64,000 nt of DNA from Flavobacteriales bacterium (GTDB lineage: Bacteria; Bacteroidota; Bacteroidia; Flavobacteriales_F; PHOS-HE28). Both the position numbers and the translations under genes were made by a program. Location of the stretch: contig JAHBUK010000003.1 in the NCBI GenBank assembly GCA_019638115.1, forward strand, positions 744,001 through 808,000, written 5' to 3'. Below the pieces are notes generated by a model. The model worked only from the letters and a program-made list of their open reading frames with translations. It was not told the origin of the DNA and did no database searches. Position 1 is the first letter of the stretch, and each line of letters opens with the position of its first letter. This document shows positions 56,727 through 64,000 of this stretch, piece after piece.

Positions 56727-57940
56727 GCACCTACCCACCGCGGCCACGCCAAGTACCACTTCGTTACCGGCCGCGCCAGCGCCTGTATGCCCAGGTTGTC
56801 GCTGGCCTCGGCAATGTCGCGCAGCGTGCCATCCTTGTAGAGGAGCTCGATGCGGTCCTTGGCGGGATCGTAGGCGTTGTTCACGATGCTGCCGGTGATC
56901 ACGAAGTGGGCCGCATCCGCCACGGGGATGCCCAAGAGCACCGACACCTGTTGGCGTAGTTCGGCCACACGCGTATCCTCCCAGGGGATGTTCTGCAGCC
57001 GGATGCGCAGGTTGCGGCGGTGTACCAGATCGGTGGCGAGATGGGCCAGCACCTTGTCCGGGTGATCGCACCACACCTTCACGGCACCCATGATGTCGTG
57101 GTCGTCCAGCTTCAGGAAGTCGGCCAGCACGGCGGGGTCGTTGAAGCTGGCGCGGTCCAGGCGGGCGCTGAGGAAGCGCAGCAGGGCAGGGGAGGCGAAG
57201 AGCGGCGTGCCTTGCAGTGCCAGCTCTTTCGCGCGGCGCAGCGTTTCCACCAACATCATCTCGCAGGCCACCACGGTCTTGTGCAGGTACACCTGCCAGT
57301 ACATCAGCCGCCGCGCCACCAGGAACTTTTCGATGCTGTAGATCGCCTTCTCTTCCACCACCAAGCGGTCGTCCACCACTTGCAGCATTTTCAGGATGCG
57401 CTCCCCGCCGATCACGCCTTCGCTGACGCCGGTGTAGAAGCTGTCGCGGTTCAGGTAGTCCAGGCGGTCCACATCCAGCTGGCTGCTCACCAACTGGTGC
57501 AGGAAGTGCTTGGGATATTGGTTGCGGAAGATGCGGATGCCGAGGTCCAGCGCGCCACCGAACTCGGCATTGAGCGCGTCCATCACCAGGGCGCTCACCG
57601 CTTCGTGACCGATGCCCTCCACCAGGCTGTGCTCCAGCGCGTGGCTGAAGGGCCCGTGCCCCACATCGTGCAACAGAATGGCGATGCGGGCACCGAGCGC
57701 TTCTTCTTCAGTGATGTCATGCCCTTTGGCACGAAGCGTTGCGATGGCCTCGCCCATCAGGTGCATCGCCCCCAAGGCATGGTGGAAGCGCGTGTGCAAG
57801 GCTCCGGGGTACACCAAGTGCCCAAGCCCCAATTGCTTGATGTACCGCAGCCGCTGGAACCACGGATGGTCGATCAGCCGCAACACCACCGGGTGCGGCA
57901 CACTGATGAAACCGTAAATGGGGTCGTTCAGGATCTTCAT
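56723..57940 (-). CDS. HD-domain phosphohydrolase (dGTPase-like family)
   Basis: A 405-residue protein starting MKILNDPIYGFISVPHPVVL. The HD metal residues are visible: His in HTRFHHALGAMHLM, His-Asp in LLHDVGHGPFSHALEH, and Asp in SSQLDVDRLDYL. The family acts on nucleotides or nucleotide phosphates, with the exact substrate undefined. In Flavobacteriales it typically lies beside porX and lpxD. Its last 57 codons (ITGSIVNNAYDPAKDRIELL onward) occur again, in part, three times downstream at 56.1, 55.5 and 54.5 kb. Only this copy has the full gene. Confidence 0.93.
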   Translation of the reverse strand: MKILNDPIYGFISVPHPVVLRLIDHPWFQRLRYIKQLGLGHLVYPGALHTRFHHALGAMHLMGEAIATLRAKGHDITEEEALGARIAILLHDVGHGPFSHALEHSLVEGIGHEAVSALVMDALNAEFGGALDLGIRIFRNQYPKHFLHQLVSSQLDVDRLDYLNRDSFYTGVSEGVIGGERILKMLQVVDDRLVVEEKAIYSIEKFLVARRLMYWQVYLHKTVVACEMMLVETLRRAKELALQGTPLFASPALLRFLSARLDRASFNDPAVLADFLKLDDHDIMGAVKVWCDHPDKVLAHLATDLVHRRNLRIRLQNIPWEDTRVAELRQQVSVLLGIPVADAAHFVITGSIVNNAYDPAKDRIELLYKDGTLRDIAEASDNLGIQALARPVTKWYLAWPRWVGA

Positions 57941-58006
57941 GTTTCTCACTTCACACCTTACATCTCACACATCACACATCACACATCTCATCTCCAAATC
58001 CCCACA

Positions 58007-58091
58007 CTGAGCGGAGTCGAACGCTGAGCGGAGTCGAACGCTGAGCGGAGTCGAACGCTGAGCGGAGTCGAACGCTGAGCGGAGTCGAAGC
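58007..58091. repeat. Tandem repeat, five 17-bp units
   Basis: Five copies of CTGAGCGGAGTCGAACG (last unit slightly altered) lie head to tail in the 284-bp gap upstream of the HD gene. CTGAGCGGAGTCGAA is a common dispersed element in Bacteroidota. There are no spacers, so it is not a CRISPR array. Confidence 0.9.
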
Positions 58092-58104
58092 GTCCACATC
58101 CTCA

Positions 58105-58222
58105 CATCTTCAAATCTCCACATCCTCAAATCTGTCATTGCGAGCAAAGCGAAGCAACACATCTGTCATTGCGAGGCTTGCCGAAGCAACACATCTTCAA
58201 ATCTCCACATTTCCACATCTAC
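58105..58222. repeat. Dispersed repeat, left copy of an inverted pair
   Basis: It contains CTGTCATTGCGAGG-type units, GAAGCAACACATCT and CACATCTTCAAATCTCCACA runs. The reverse complement of most of it recurs at 62461-62580. The two copies flank the T9SS BNR gene and porX. Confidence 0.75.
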
Positions 58223-58224
58223 AT

Positions 58225-60744
58225 TCATCTCACCCATTGCGCAGCCCGCCGCACCCACGTTCCGCGGTCGGTAATGATCACCACGTTGTACGCGCCGTTC
58301 GCGCTCTGGCGCAGGTCCACAGTATGGCGTTGGCCGCGCGCGTTCGGCACCATGCGTCCGAGGGCATCCACTACGCGCACTTCGAGCAGTCGGCCATGCG
58401 AATCTTCGAGTTGGATCTGGTAGAGGCCATGCTCGTTCTGCGGGATCAGTTTGGGTCCGCTCAGGGCCATGCGCTCATCGATGCTGGCGAAAGGCGAGAG
58501 GTACAGATCGGCCTGCCAGATGCCGCGACCGAACGTTGCGGCGCGCAGTTTCCCGCTGGCGTGGTTCACCTCCAGTTCGCTCACCACCACGTTGGGCAGT
58601 CCATCGCCGAACACCTGCCACTCGGTATTGAAGTCGTCGCGGTAGAACACGCCCATGTCGGTGCCGATGTAAACGGCGTTGGGCGAGTTGGCCTGGGTTA
58701 CGATGCTGTTCACCGGCACGTTGGGCAGGCCTGCGCTGCGGTTGATCCAGGTCGCGCCGCCATCGAGGCTTTCGTACACCTTCTGGCCGGCGTTGGTGCC
58801 GGAGAAGCTCACCCACACGTGCATGGGGTCGGCATGGTCCACGGCGAAGGAGGTGGGTGTGAGGTTGGGCAACCCTGGCCTGATGTTCTCCCACGTGAAG
58901 CCACCGTCCATGCTGCGTTGCGCGCGGTCGCTGCGGCCCACGTAGAGCACGTTGCCATCGCTGGGTGCGAAGGTCATGCAGCGCACGGATTGGTTGGCAG
59001 GCCAGAAGGTGGTCTGGTACCAGTTGTTGCCGCGGTCCTCGCTCACCCACACGTTCTTGAAACCGGCCACCATGCGGGTGGGGAACTGCGGGTCCAGTGC
59101 GAAGGGGGTCACCCAATCACCATCCTCGTCGATGCCGGTGGTGATGCCGTTGAAGTTCATGCCGTTGTCGTCGGAGCGCATGAGGCCACCGTTCTGGAAG
59201 GAGGCGTAGAGGATGGTGGGCACGGCCATGTCCACGGCGGCTTCCATGCCATCCGCACCGAACACATGCGCCCACTCGCCATTGAGCAAACGGTTGCTGC
59301 CATTGTCCTGTGCACCGGCCATTACCAGGTTGGGCAGCATCTCGCTGCCACCCATGCGGTAGAACTGTGTGATGTCCAGTCCGAAGCTCCGGTTGCTCCA
59401 CGTGGTGCCGTTGTTGTTGCTCACATAAATGCCGCCATCGGACCCGCAGAACAAGCGTCCCTGCAACACGTCCAGCGAGTGGATGTCGGCATGGGTGTAG
59501 CCGATGATCGCCGGGTACACCCAGTGCGAACGGATGTTCCACGACGCGCCCCCGTTGATGCTCCTCCACACGTTGATGCCACCGGCGTAGACCAGTTCGG
59601 GGTCTTCGGTATCCACGGCCAATGCCATGTCATACCATGCCTGTCCGCCTTCTTCCGTTCCGTCCTCGCTGTAGCCGAATATGTTGGGCATGGTGGAGCG
59701 GGTCTCGAAGGTGAGCCCGCCATCGGTGCTGCGGTAAAGGCCAAGGAAACCGTTGTCCTGGCTGTTGCTGCAGAGGGCGTAAACCATCTGTGGGTCGGCA
59801 GGGGTCACGGCAATGGCCATGCGCCCCACCTGGCTGCTTGGTAAGCCGTTGGTGATCTGCTGGAAGTTGGTGCCGCCAGGCTGGCTGCGGAAGAACGTGG
59901 TGCCGCAAGCGATCACGATGCTGCTATCGCCGGGCATGAATTCCACATCGCGGAAAGATCCGGAGAGCATTTGCAGCCAGGAGTCGCCCGCATCCGTGGT
60001 GGCCCAAAGGCCGTTGCTGGTGGCGCAGTACAGTACATCGGGGTTGTTGGGGGCCATGCGCAGGGCGCGGGTGGTTCGGCTCTGGCTGATGTTCCAGTCG
60101 AGGCCGGTGGTCTGCCAGGTGGCGCCGCCATCGGTGCTCTTGAGCACGCCGGCGCTGTAGGTGTCGGCGCCGTCACCATCACCGGTGGCGATGTAGATGA
60201 TGTCGGTCTCCGTGGGGTGGATGGCGATGCCGGAAACACCCATGGAGGGCAGGTTGGTGAAGAGCGGGACCCAGGTGTTGCCATCGTCGCGGCTGCGCCA
60301 GAGGCCGCTGCTGGGCGTGCCCACATAGATGGTGGTGGGGTCCACAGGGTCCAATGCGATGCAGTTCACGCGGCCGTTGCCGGGGTTGTAGGAGAAGCTC
60401 ACCCACTGCATGGGACCCATCGGCTCCCACTGGGAGATGTCGCGCGTGTTGCTGCGGGCGGCGCGCATGGCCTCCACCTCCTGCATGGCTTCCAGGAACG
60501 CGGCCGGGTCCAGCCGTTCGCCGCTGGGCCAGGTGCGCTGCTCGTGGAACCAGTACCAGCGCTGGAACTGCTTCCAGCCCTTGCCGCGCTCGTACCCACG
60601 CCCTTCCCATTCGGCATCGAAGGCGGCCTTCACCTCGTGCAGGTTGGTGGCATCGTCCATCATCAGGTCCACCCACTGTTGGGCAAGGGTCGGGGCACTA
60701 ACGCTCAACAGCAACAGGCCGGTGGCCAGGGTACGCATCTTCAT
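58225..60744 (-). CDS. Secreted BNR/sortilin-like propeller protein with T9SS sorting domain
   Basis: An 839-residue protein with a signal peptide (RTLATGLLLLSVSAPTLAQ). A 90-residue helical start precedes two or more seven-blade propellers of BNR/Vps10-type repeats (GLWRSRDDGNTWVPL, GVLKSTDGGATWQTT, GLWATTDAGDSWLQM, GLYRSTDGGLTFETR, KVYESLDGGATWINR). The C-terminal sorting-like domain runs from about IDERMALSGPKLI to VRRAAQWVR. Such propellers resemble glycosidase or xyloglucanase-type BNR proteins, but the acidic catalytic residues cannot be assigned. It is probably surface-exposed. ATG 60744 was chosen, and a -7 box lies 25 nt upstream. Confidence 0.85.
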   Translation of the reverse strand: MKMRTLATGLLLLSVSAPTLAQQWVDLMMDDATNLHEVKAAFDAEWEGRGYERGKGWKQFQRWYWFHEQRTWPSGERLDPAAFLEAMQEVEAMRAARSNTRDISQWEPMGPMQWVSFSYNPGNGRVNCIALDPVDPTTIYVGTPSSGLWRSRDDGNTWVPLFTNLPSMGVSGIAIHPTETDIIYIATGDGDGADTYSAGVLKSTDGGATWQTTGLDWNISQSRTTRALRMAPNNPDVLYCATSNGLWATTDAGDSWLQMLSGSFRDVEFMPGDSSIVIACGTTFFRSQPGGTNFQQITNGLPSSQVGRMAIAVTPADPQMVYALCSNSQDNGFLGLYRSTDGGLTFETRSTMPNIFGYSEDGTEEGGQAWYDMALAVDTEDPELVYAGGINVWRSINGGASWNIRSHWVYPAIIGYTHADIHSLDVLQGRLFCGSDGGIYVSNNNGTTWSNRSFGLDITQFYRMGGSEMLPNLVMAGAQDNGSNRLLNGEWAHVFGADGMEAAVDMAVPTILYASFQNGGLMRSDDNGMNFNGITTGIDEDGDWVTPFALDPQFPTRMVAGFKNVWVSEDRGNNWYQTTFWPANQSVRCMTFAPSDGNVLYVGRSDRAQRSMDGGFTWENIRPGLPNLTPTSFAVDHADPMHVWVSFSGTNAGQKVYESLDGGATWINRSAGLPNVPVNSIVTQANSPNAVYIGTDMGVFYRDDFNTEWQVFGDGLPNVVVSELEVNHASGKLRAATFGRGIWQADLYLSPFASIDERMALSGPKLIPQNEHGLYQIQLEDSHGRLLEVRVVDALGRMVPNARGQRHTVDLRQSANGAYNVVIITDRGTWVRRAAQWVR

Positions 60745-60769
60745 GGTCTTCACGTGCTTGCAGGGAGTG

Positions 60770-60777
60770 CGAAGTTA
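60770..60777 (-). promoter_or_regulatory. Candidate -7 box for the BNR protein gene
   Basis: The minus strand reads TAACTTCG, fitting TAnnTT(T/C)G, 25 nt before the ATG at 60744. Confidence 0.35.
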
Positions 60778-60903
60778 GCGGTGCCTCCACAGGTGGCGCT
60801 ACCTTCACCCCGCCGGACAACACCGCTCCCGGATCCACGTTGTCCGTTCATGTCCACGACCAAGAACGAAGTCCGCGTACCTACCGGTACACCCATTCCC
60901 ACC

Positions 60904-62457
60904 ATGACCGCCAACATCCTTTGGGCCGACGATGAGATCGATCTGTTGCGCCCACACGTACTTTTCCTCCAGGCCAAAGGCTACGTAGTAGATACCGTGA
61001 ACAACGGGCTGGACGCCGTGGAGCGTTCCGCCGCCAAGGAGTACGATATCATCTTTCTCGATGAGAACATGCCCGGCCTCAGCGGGCTGGAGACGCTCAA
61101 CCGGATCAAGGCCGCGCAACCGCACGTGCCCATCATCATGATCACTAAGAGCGAGGAGGAGCACATCATGGAGGAGGCCATCGGTGGCAAGATCAACGAC
61201 TACCTGATCAAGCCCGTGAACCCCAACCAGATACTGCTCTCGCTGAAGAAGCACTTGGAAGGCCGAAGGCTGGTGAGCGAGAAGACCACCAGCAGCTACC
61301 AGCAGCAGTTCCGCCAACTGGGCATGCGCCTGGGCGACCGCATGGATGCCGAGGAATGGAAACAGCTCTACAGCGAGTTGGTGAAGTGGGAACTGGACCT
61401 GGTGGGCGGCCAGGACCAAGGCATGACCGAGATCCTGCGCAGCCAGTGGAACGAGGCCAACGACCAGTTCTGCCGTTTCGTGGAGAAGAACTACCTGGAT
61501 TGGCTGAACAAGCCCGGCAGCGATGCGCCCCTGATGAGCCACCAGCTCTTCAAGGCCAAGGTGGCACCGCTGATCGATGAGAAACAAGCACCGCTCTTCC
61601 TGGTGCTGATCGACAACCTGCGGCTCGACCAATGGCGCGTGCTGGAACCCATCGTGGGCGAGTTCTTCCGCACGGAAGAGCAGGGCATGTTCTACAGCAT
61701 CCTGCCCACCGCCACACAGTATGCGCGCAACGCGCTCTTTGCCGGCATGATGCCCAGCGAGATAGAAAAGCGTTACCCCGGCAAATGGGTGAGCGAGGAA
61801 CACGAAGGCAGCAAGAACGCACACGAGGAGGAGTTCATCGGTGGGCAGTTGAAGAGCTTGGGCAAGAACGTGAAGTACAGCTACCACAAGATCCTCAACC
61901 TCAACGCCGGCCGCAAACTCGCCGAAAGCCTGGACAACCTGATGGGCAACGCGCTCAACGTGGTGGTCTACAACTTCGTGGACATGCTGAGCCATGCGCG
62001 CACCGAGATGGAGGTGATCCGCGAGCTGGCCGACGACGATGCCGCCTACCGCAGCCTCACCAAGAGCTGGTTCGAGCACTCACCCTTGTTCGACATCATC
62101 AAGGGCATTGCCGAGCGCGGCGGCCGCATGGTGATAACCACCGACCACGGCACCATCCGCGTGGGCGAACCCAGCAAGGTGGTGGGCGACCGCAACACCA
62201 ACTCCAACCTGCGCTACAAGTTCGGCCGCAACCTCAGCTACGAGGACCGCGATGTGCTGGTGGTGAAGGACCCCGCCAAGGCCTTCCTGCCCCGCGTGAA
62301 CGTGAGCACCGTGTACATCTTCGCCAAGCAGGACAAGTTTTTCGTGTACCCCAACAACTACAACCACTTCGTCACCTACTTCCGCCACACCTTCCAACAC
62401 GGCGGCATTAGCATGGAGGAGATGATGGTGCCTTGGGTGGTGATGAAAGCGAGGTAA
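60904..62457 (+). CDS. porX: T9SS response regulator PorX (receiver plus PglZ domain)
   Basis: A 517-residue protein. The receiver domain (residues 1-125) holds the acidic pair in LWADDEIDLL, phospho-acceptor Asp53 in IIFLDENMPG and Lys in YLIKPVNP. A helical linker leads to a C-terminal PglZ/alkaline-phosphatase-like domain (residues about 210-510) with LFLVLIDNLRLDQWR, TATQYARNALFAGMMPSE and VITTDHGTIR. PorX controls T9SS function together with PorY and the sigma factor SigP in characterised species, and its PglZ domain cleaves oligonucleotides in vitro. ATG 60904 matches the usual length, and an in-frame ATG at 60850 would add 18 residues. Many T9SS cargo genes lie nearby. Confidence 0.96.
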   Translation: MTANILWADDEIDLLRPHVLFLQAKGYVVDTVNNGLDAVERSAAKEYDIIFLDENMPGLSGLETLNRIKAAQPHVPIIMITKSEEEHIMEEAIGGKINDYLIKPVNPNQILLSLKKHLEGRRLVSEKTTSSYQQQFRQLGMRLGDRMDAEEWKQLYSELVKWELDLVGGQDQGMTEILRSQWNEANDQFCRFVEKNYLDWLNKPGSDAPLMSHQLFKAKVAPLIDEKQAPLFLVLIDNLRLDQWRVLEPIVGEFFRTEEQGMFYSILPTATQYARNALFAGMMPSEIEKRYPGKWVSEEHEGSKNAHEEEFIGGQLKSLGKNVKYSYHKILNLNAGRKLAESLDNLMGNALNVVVYNFVDMLSHARTEMEVIRELADDDAAYRSLTKSWFEHSPLFDIIKGIAERGGRMVITTDHGTIRVGEPSKVVGDRNTNSNLRYKFGRNLSYEDRDVLVVKDPAKAFLPRVNVSTVYIFAKQDKFFVYPNNYNHFVTYFRHTFQHGGISMEEMMVPWVVMKAR

Positions 62458-62460
62458 GGG

Positions 62461-62580
62461 CGATGTGGAGATGTGTTGCTTCGCGGAGCCTCGCAATGAC
62501 AGATGTGGAGATGTGATGATGCGGGAATGTGATGACAGGTCGGGATACATCTTCACATCGTGATCATTTCCACATCTTCA
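62461..62580. repeat. Dispersed repeat, right copy of an inverted pair
   Basis: It contains GATGTGGAGATGTGTTGCTT, CCTCGCAATGACAGATGTGG and further ATGTG runs, the reverse complement of the repeat at 58105-58222. It fills most of the gap between porX and tsaE and ends just before the tsaE start. Confidence 0.75.
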
Positions 62581-62586
62581 CCCCCT

Positions 62587-63015
62587 GTGATCAGCACTCT
62601 CACCCTTCGCAAACCCTCCGAGGCACCGGCCATCGCGCGCCTCATCCTGGATGGCTATCCGCAGCATCGTGTCTTCGCGTTGCACGGTGATCTTGGCGCG
62701 GGCAAGACCACGCTCATCAAGGCTTTCTGCCAGGCATTGGGCGTTGAGGACGGCACCAGCAGCCCCAGCTTCGCCATTGTGAACGAGTACCGCGCGGCCA
62801 ACGGTGAGCCCGTGTACCACTTCGACCTCTACCGCTTGAAGGATGCGGGAGAACTCGATGCCATCGGCTTCACCGAGTACGTGGACAGCGGCCACTACTG
62901 CTTCATCGAATGGCCCGAACTGGCCGGGGAACTGCTGCCGGTGGATGCGATGCACGTGAAGCTGGAGGAGACCGCTAACGGTGCCCGCACCATTACCCTC
63001 ACGGAAGCCGCATAG
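62587..63015 (+). CDS. tsaE: tRNA threonylcarbamoyladenosine biosynthesis ATPase TsaE
   Basis: A 142-residue P-loop protein with Walker A GDLGAGKTTLIKAF, the switch region GTSSPSFAIVNEY, YHFDLYRLKDAGELDAIGF and FIEWPE. TsaE drives the TsaBD complex that makes t6A37 in ANN-decoding tRNAs. No ATG is near. The GTG at 62587 gives the family-typical start, while another in-frame GTG at 62560 lies in the dispersed repeat and is less likely. The repeat may have replaced the original 5' end or promoter. The gene follows porX as in many Flavobacteriales. Confidence 0.94.
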   Translation: MISTLTLRKPSEAPAIARLILDGYPQHRVFALHGDLGAGKTTLIKAFCQALGVEDGTSSPSFAIVNEYRAANGEPVYHFDLYRLKDAGELDAIGFTEYVDSGHYCFIEWPELAGELLPVDAMHVKLEETANGARTITLTEAA

Positions 63016-63026
63016 TAGGATGAGCC

Positions 63027-64000
63027 TTATTGCTTCACGATGCGCAGCACCTGCTGGGCATTGTCAACATTTGCGCGCAACCAGTACACACCGCTCTGCA
63101 TTGCTCCCATGTCCATGCTGGCGATGCTGCCCGTGGTGTTGAAAGCATGCACGGTCCGCCCCATGGCGTCGAGGATGGTGATCTGCACGGTGCCGTTGGG
63201 TGGCAGACCGCTCAGCAGAAGTTGCGCTTCAGTGGGGTTGGGCCAGGCCTGCAAGCCTTGTTCCGGTGTGTTGTTCCGGTCAAGCCCGGTGTTGATGACC
63301 ACCAGCACTTCCGAAGTTGCGGAACCCACGCAGCCGTCCTCGTTGGTGTAGCTCACGCTGTATGATCCGTTCACCGTGGGCACGTAGCTCTGGCCGTTGG
63401 CACCGGCGATCGGCTCGTCGTTCAGGAACCATTGGATCGCTCCGCTGAATGCCGGTGTTGCTATGAGCGTGATACCGTCCTGTGCGATCGCTGGCTGCGG
63501 CACCTCGTCCGGCAGCCCGGTGAACTCCGTCACGAAGAAGCCCCTGTTCTGGATGCGCTCCACACAGCTCAGCACCCATGGCGAAAGGGTGTTCAGCTGG
63601 CCGCACACCACATAGTGGCCATCGCCCTGGGCAACAAGCGCGAAGGCGAAACTCTGTAGCGCGTTCGGCAACTGTGCCGGTACACCGGTGTGGAAGCCGG
63701 TGAGGAACTCACCATTCGTGTTGATCTCCCCAACAAAGCCCTTGCCCGTGGCCGATGCCGTGATCACCGCACTACCGAATGTGAGGGTGGAAGATCCATG
63801 CTGCCCGCAGAGGTAGAGGCTGTTGCCATCGTCCTTTACGATGAGGCCGTAGGCAAAAGCGCCTGCCGTGGAGTTGAGTTGGCGCATCCACAATGGGGTG
63901 CCGTCCGCATCCATCTTCAGCACGGCATCGATGCCGTTCACCAACGTGGTATTGGTGATCACATCAGGCCCGAAGGGGATGGGCGTGTTGAAGCCGAGCG
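63027..64000 (-). CDS. T9SS sorting-domain protein, C-terminal part
   Basis: The frame is open to the right edge, giving at least 323 residues, and the 5' end is outside the window. Visible are SBBP-like blade ends (DAVLKMDADGTPLWMRQLN, YGLIVKDDGNSLYLCGQHGS), an Ig-like domain (QWFLNDEPIAGANGQSYVPT, VNGSYSVSYTNEDGCVGSAT) and a complete T9SS sorting domain (AWPNPTEAQLLLSG, QSGVYWLRANVDN, VLRIVKQ). This is a secreted surface protein of unknown role, convergent with tsaE. Confidence 0.88.
   Translation of the reverse strand, partial: LGFNTPIPFGPDVITNTTLVNGIDAVLKMDADGTPLWMRQLNSTAGAFAYGLIVKDDGNSLYLCGQHGSSTLTFGSAVITASATGKGFVGEINTNGEFLTGFHTGVPAQLPNALQSFAFALVAQGDGHYVVCGQLNTLSPWVLSCVERIQNRGFFVTEFTGLPDEVPQPAIAQDGITLIATPAFSGAIQWFLNDEPIAGANGQSYVPTVNGSYSVSYTNEDGCVGSATSEVLVVINTGLDRNNTPEQGLQAWPNPTEAQLLLSGLPPNGTVQITILDAMGRTVHAFNTTGSIASMDMGAMQSGVYWLRANVDNAQQVLRIVKQ

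Noticed and set aside
58007-58091. Direct repeats that could suggest a CRISPR array
   Set aside because: The 17-bp units are contiguous with no spacers and no cas genes are nearby.
60904-62457. PglZ domain as sign of a BREX phage-defence system
   Set aside because: The domain is fused to a receiver as in PorX and no BrxA, BrxC, PglX or BrxL gene is present.

Overview
The window looks like the chromosome of a high-G+C member of the Bacteroidota, most probably Flavobacteriales. Four lines of evidence support this. There are nine genes or gene remnants for secreted proteins, most ending in type IX secretion (T9SS, type A) sorting domains. There is a PorX regulator. LpxC and FabZ are fused, with the order lpxD - lpxC/fabZ - lpxA. 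Promoter -7 boxes fit TAnnTTTG or TAnnTTCG, and start codons lack Shine-Dalgarno sequences. I saw no rRNA, tRNA, CRISPR array, transposase or integrase.

Layout. 0-8 kb: a lysoplasmalogenase fragment and a sterol-desaturase-family oxygenase (possible ether-lipid pair), pheT with a decayed second copy of its 3' end, an ECF sigma factor coupled to a protein joining an inner-membrane helix to a predicted outer-membrane barrel, and a PKD/T9SS protein. 8-18.7 kb: hutU carrying an in-frame dispersed repeat, DUF5522, a LysM glucosaminidase, a group III truncated haemoglobin, the KtrAB-type potassium system, a large membrane-anchored propeller-like protein and rnhB. 18.7-26.5 kb: efp, an lpxD paralogue, a GAF-SpoIIE phosphatase, and a polysaccharide block (flippase, two Wzz-type proteins, O-antigen ligase/polymerase). 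26.7-36.4 kb: lower-G+C accessory DNA with two tandem beta-helix + propeller T9SS gene pairs. The first is out of frame at a 12-C tract and the second is truncated at a fusion junction. 36.6-43.4 kb: a TonB-domain protein, a GT4 glycosyltransferase, an ABC ATPase, lpxA, lpxC/fabZ and lpxD. 43.5-53.4 kb: DUF2911, an SDR, a propeller histidine kinase with its response regulator, two T9SS proteins and two tiny proteins. 53.5-58 kb: an HD-domain phosphohydrolase gene followed by three extra copies of its own 3' end, separated by small genes. 58-64 kb: a T9SS BNR-propeller protein, porX, tsaE and part of another T9SS protein.

The genes fit one theme, the cell envelope and its surface: lipid A synthesis, O-polysaccharide assembly and T9SS cargo with a T9SS regulator. 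The order efp / ABC ATPase / lpxA / lpxC-fabZ / lpxD / HD / porX / tsaE looks like a conserved Flavobacteriales neighbourhood opened up by later insertions.

The most novel-looking structure is the array of HD-gene 3'-end copies at 54.5-56.7 kb. Each copy is followed by a different small gene or gene pair (membrane protein, toxin-antitoxin, lipoprotein, perhaps an outer-membrane protein). It resembles a gene-cassette hotspot whose junction is the end of a housekeeping gene. The pheT 3'-end copy, the poly-C switch, the fused T9SS junction and the repeat inside hutU are also worth checking.
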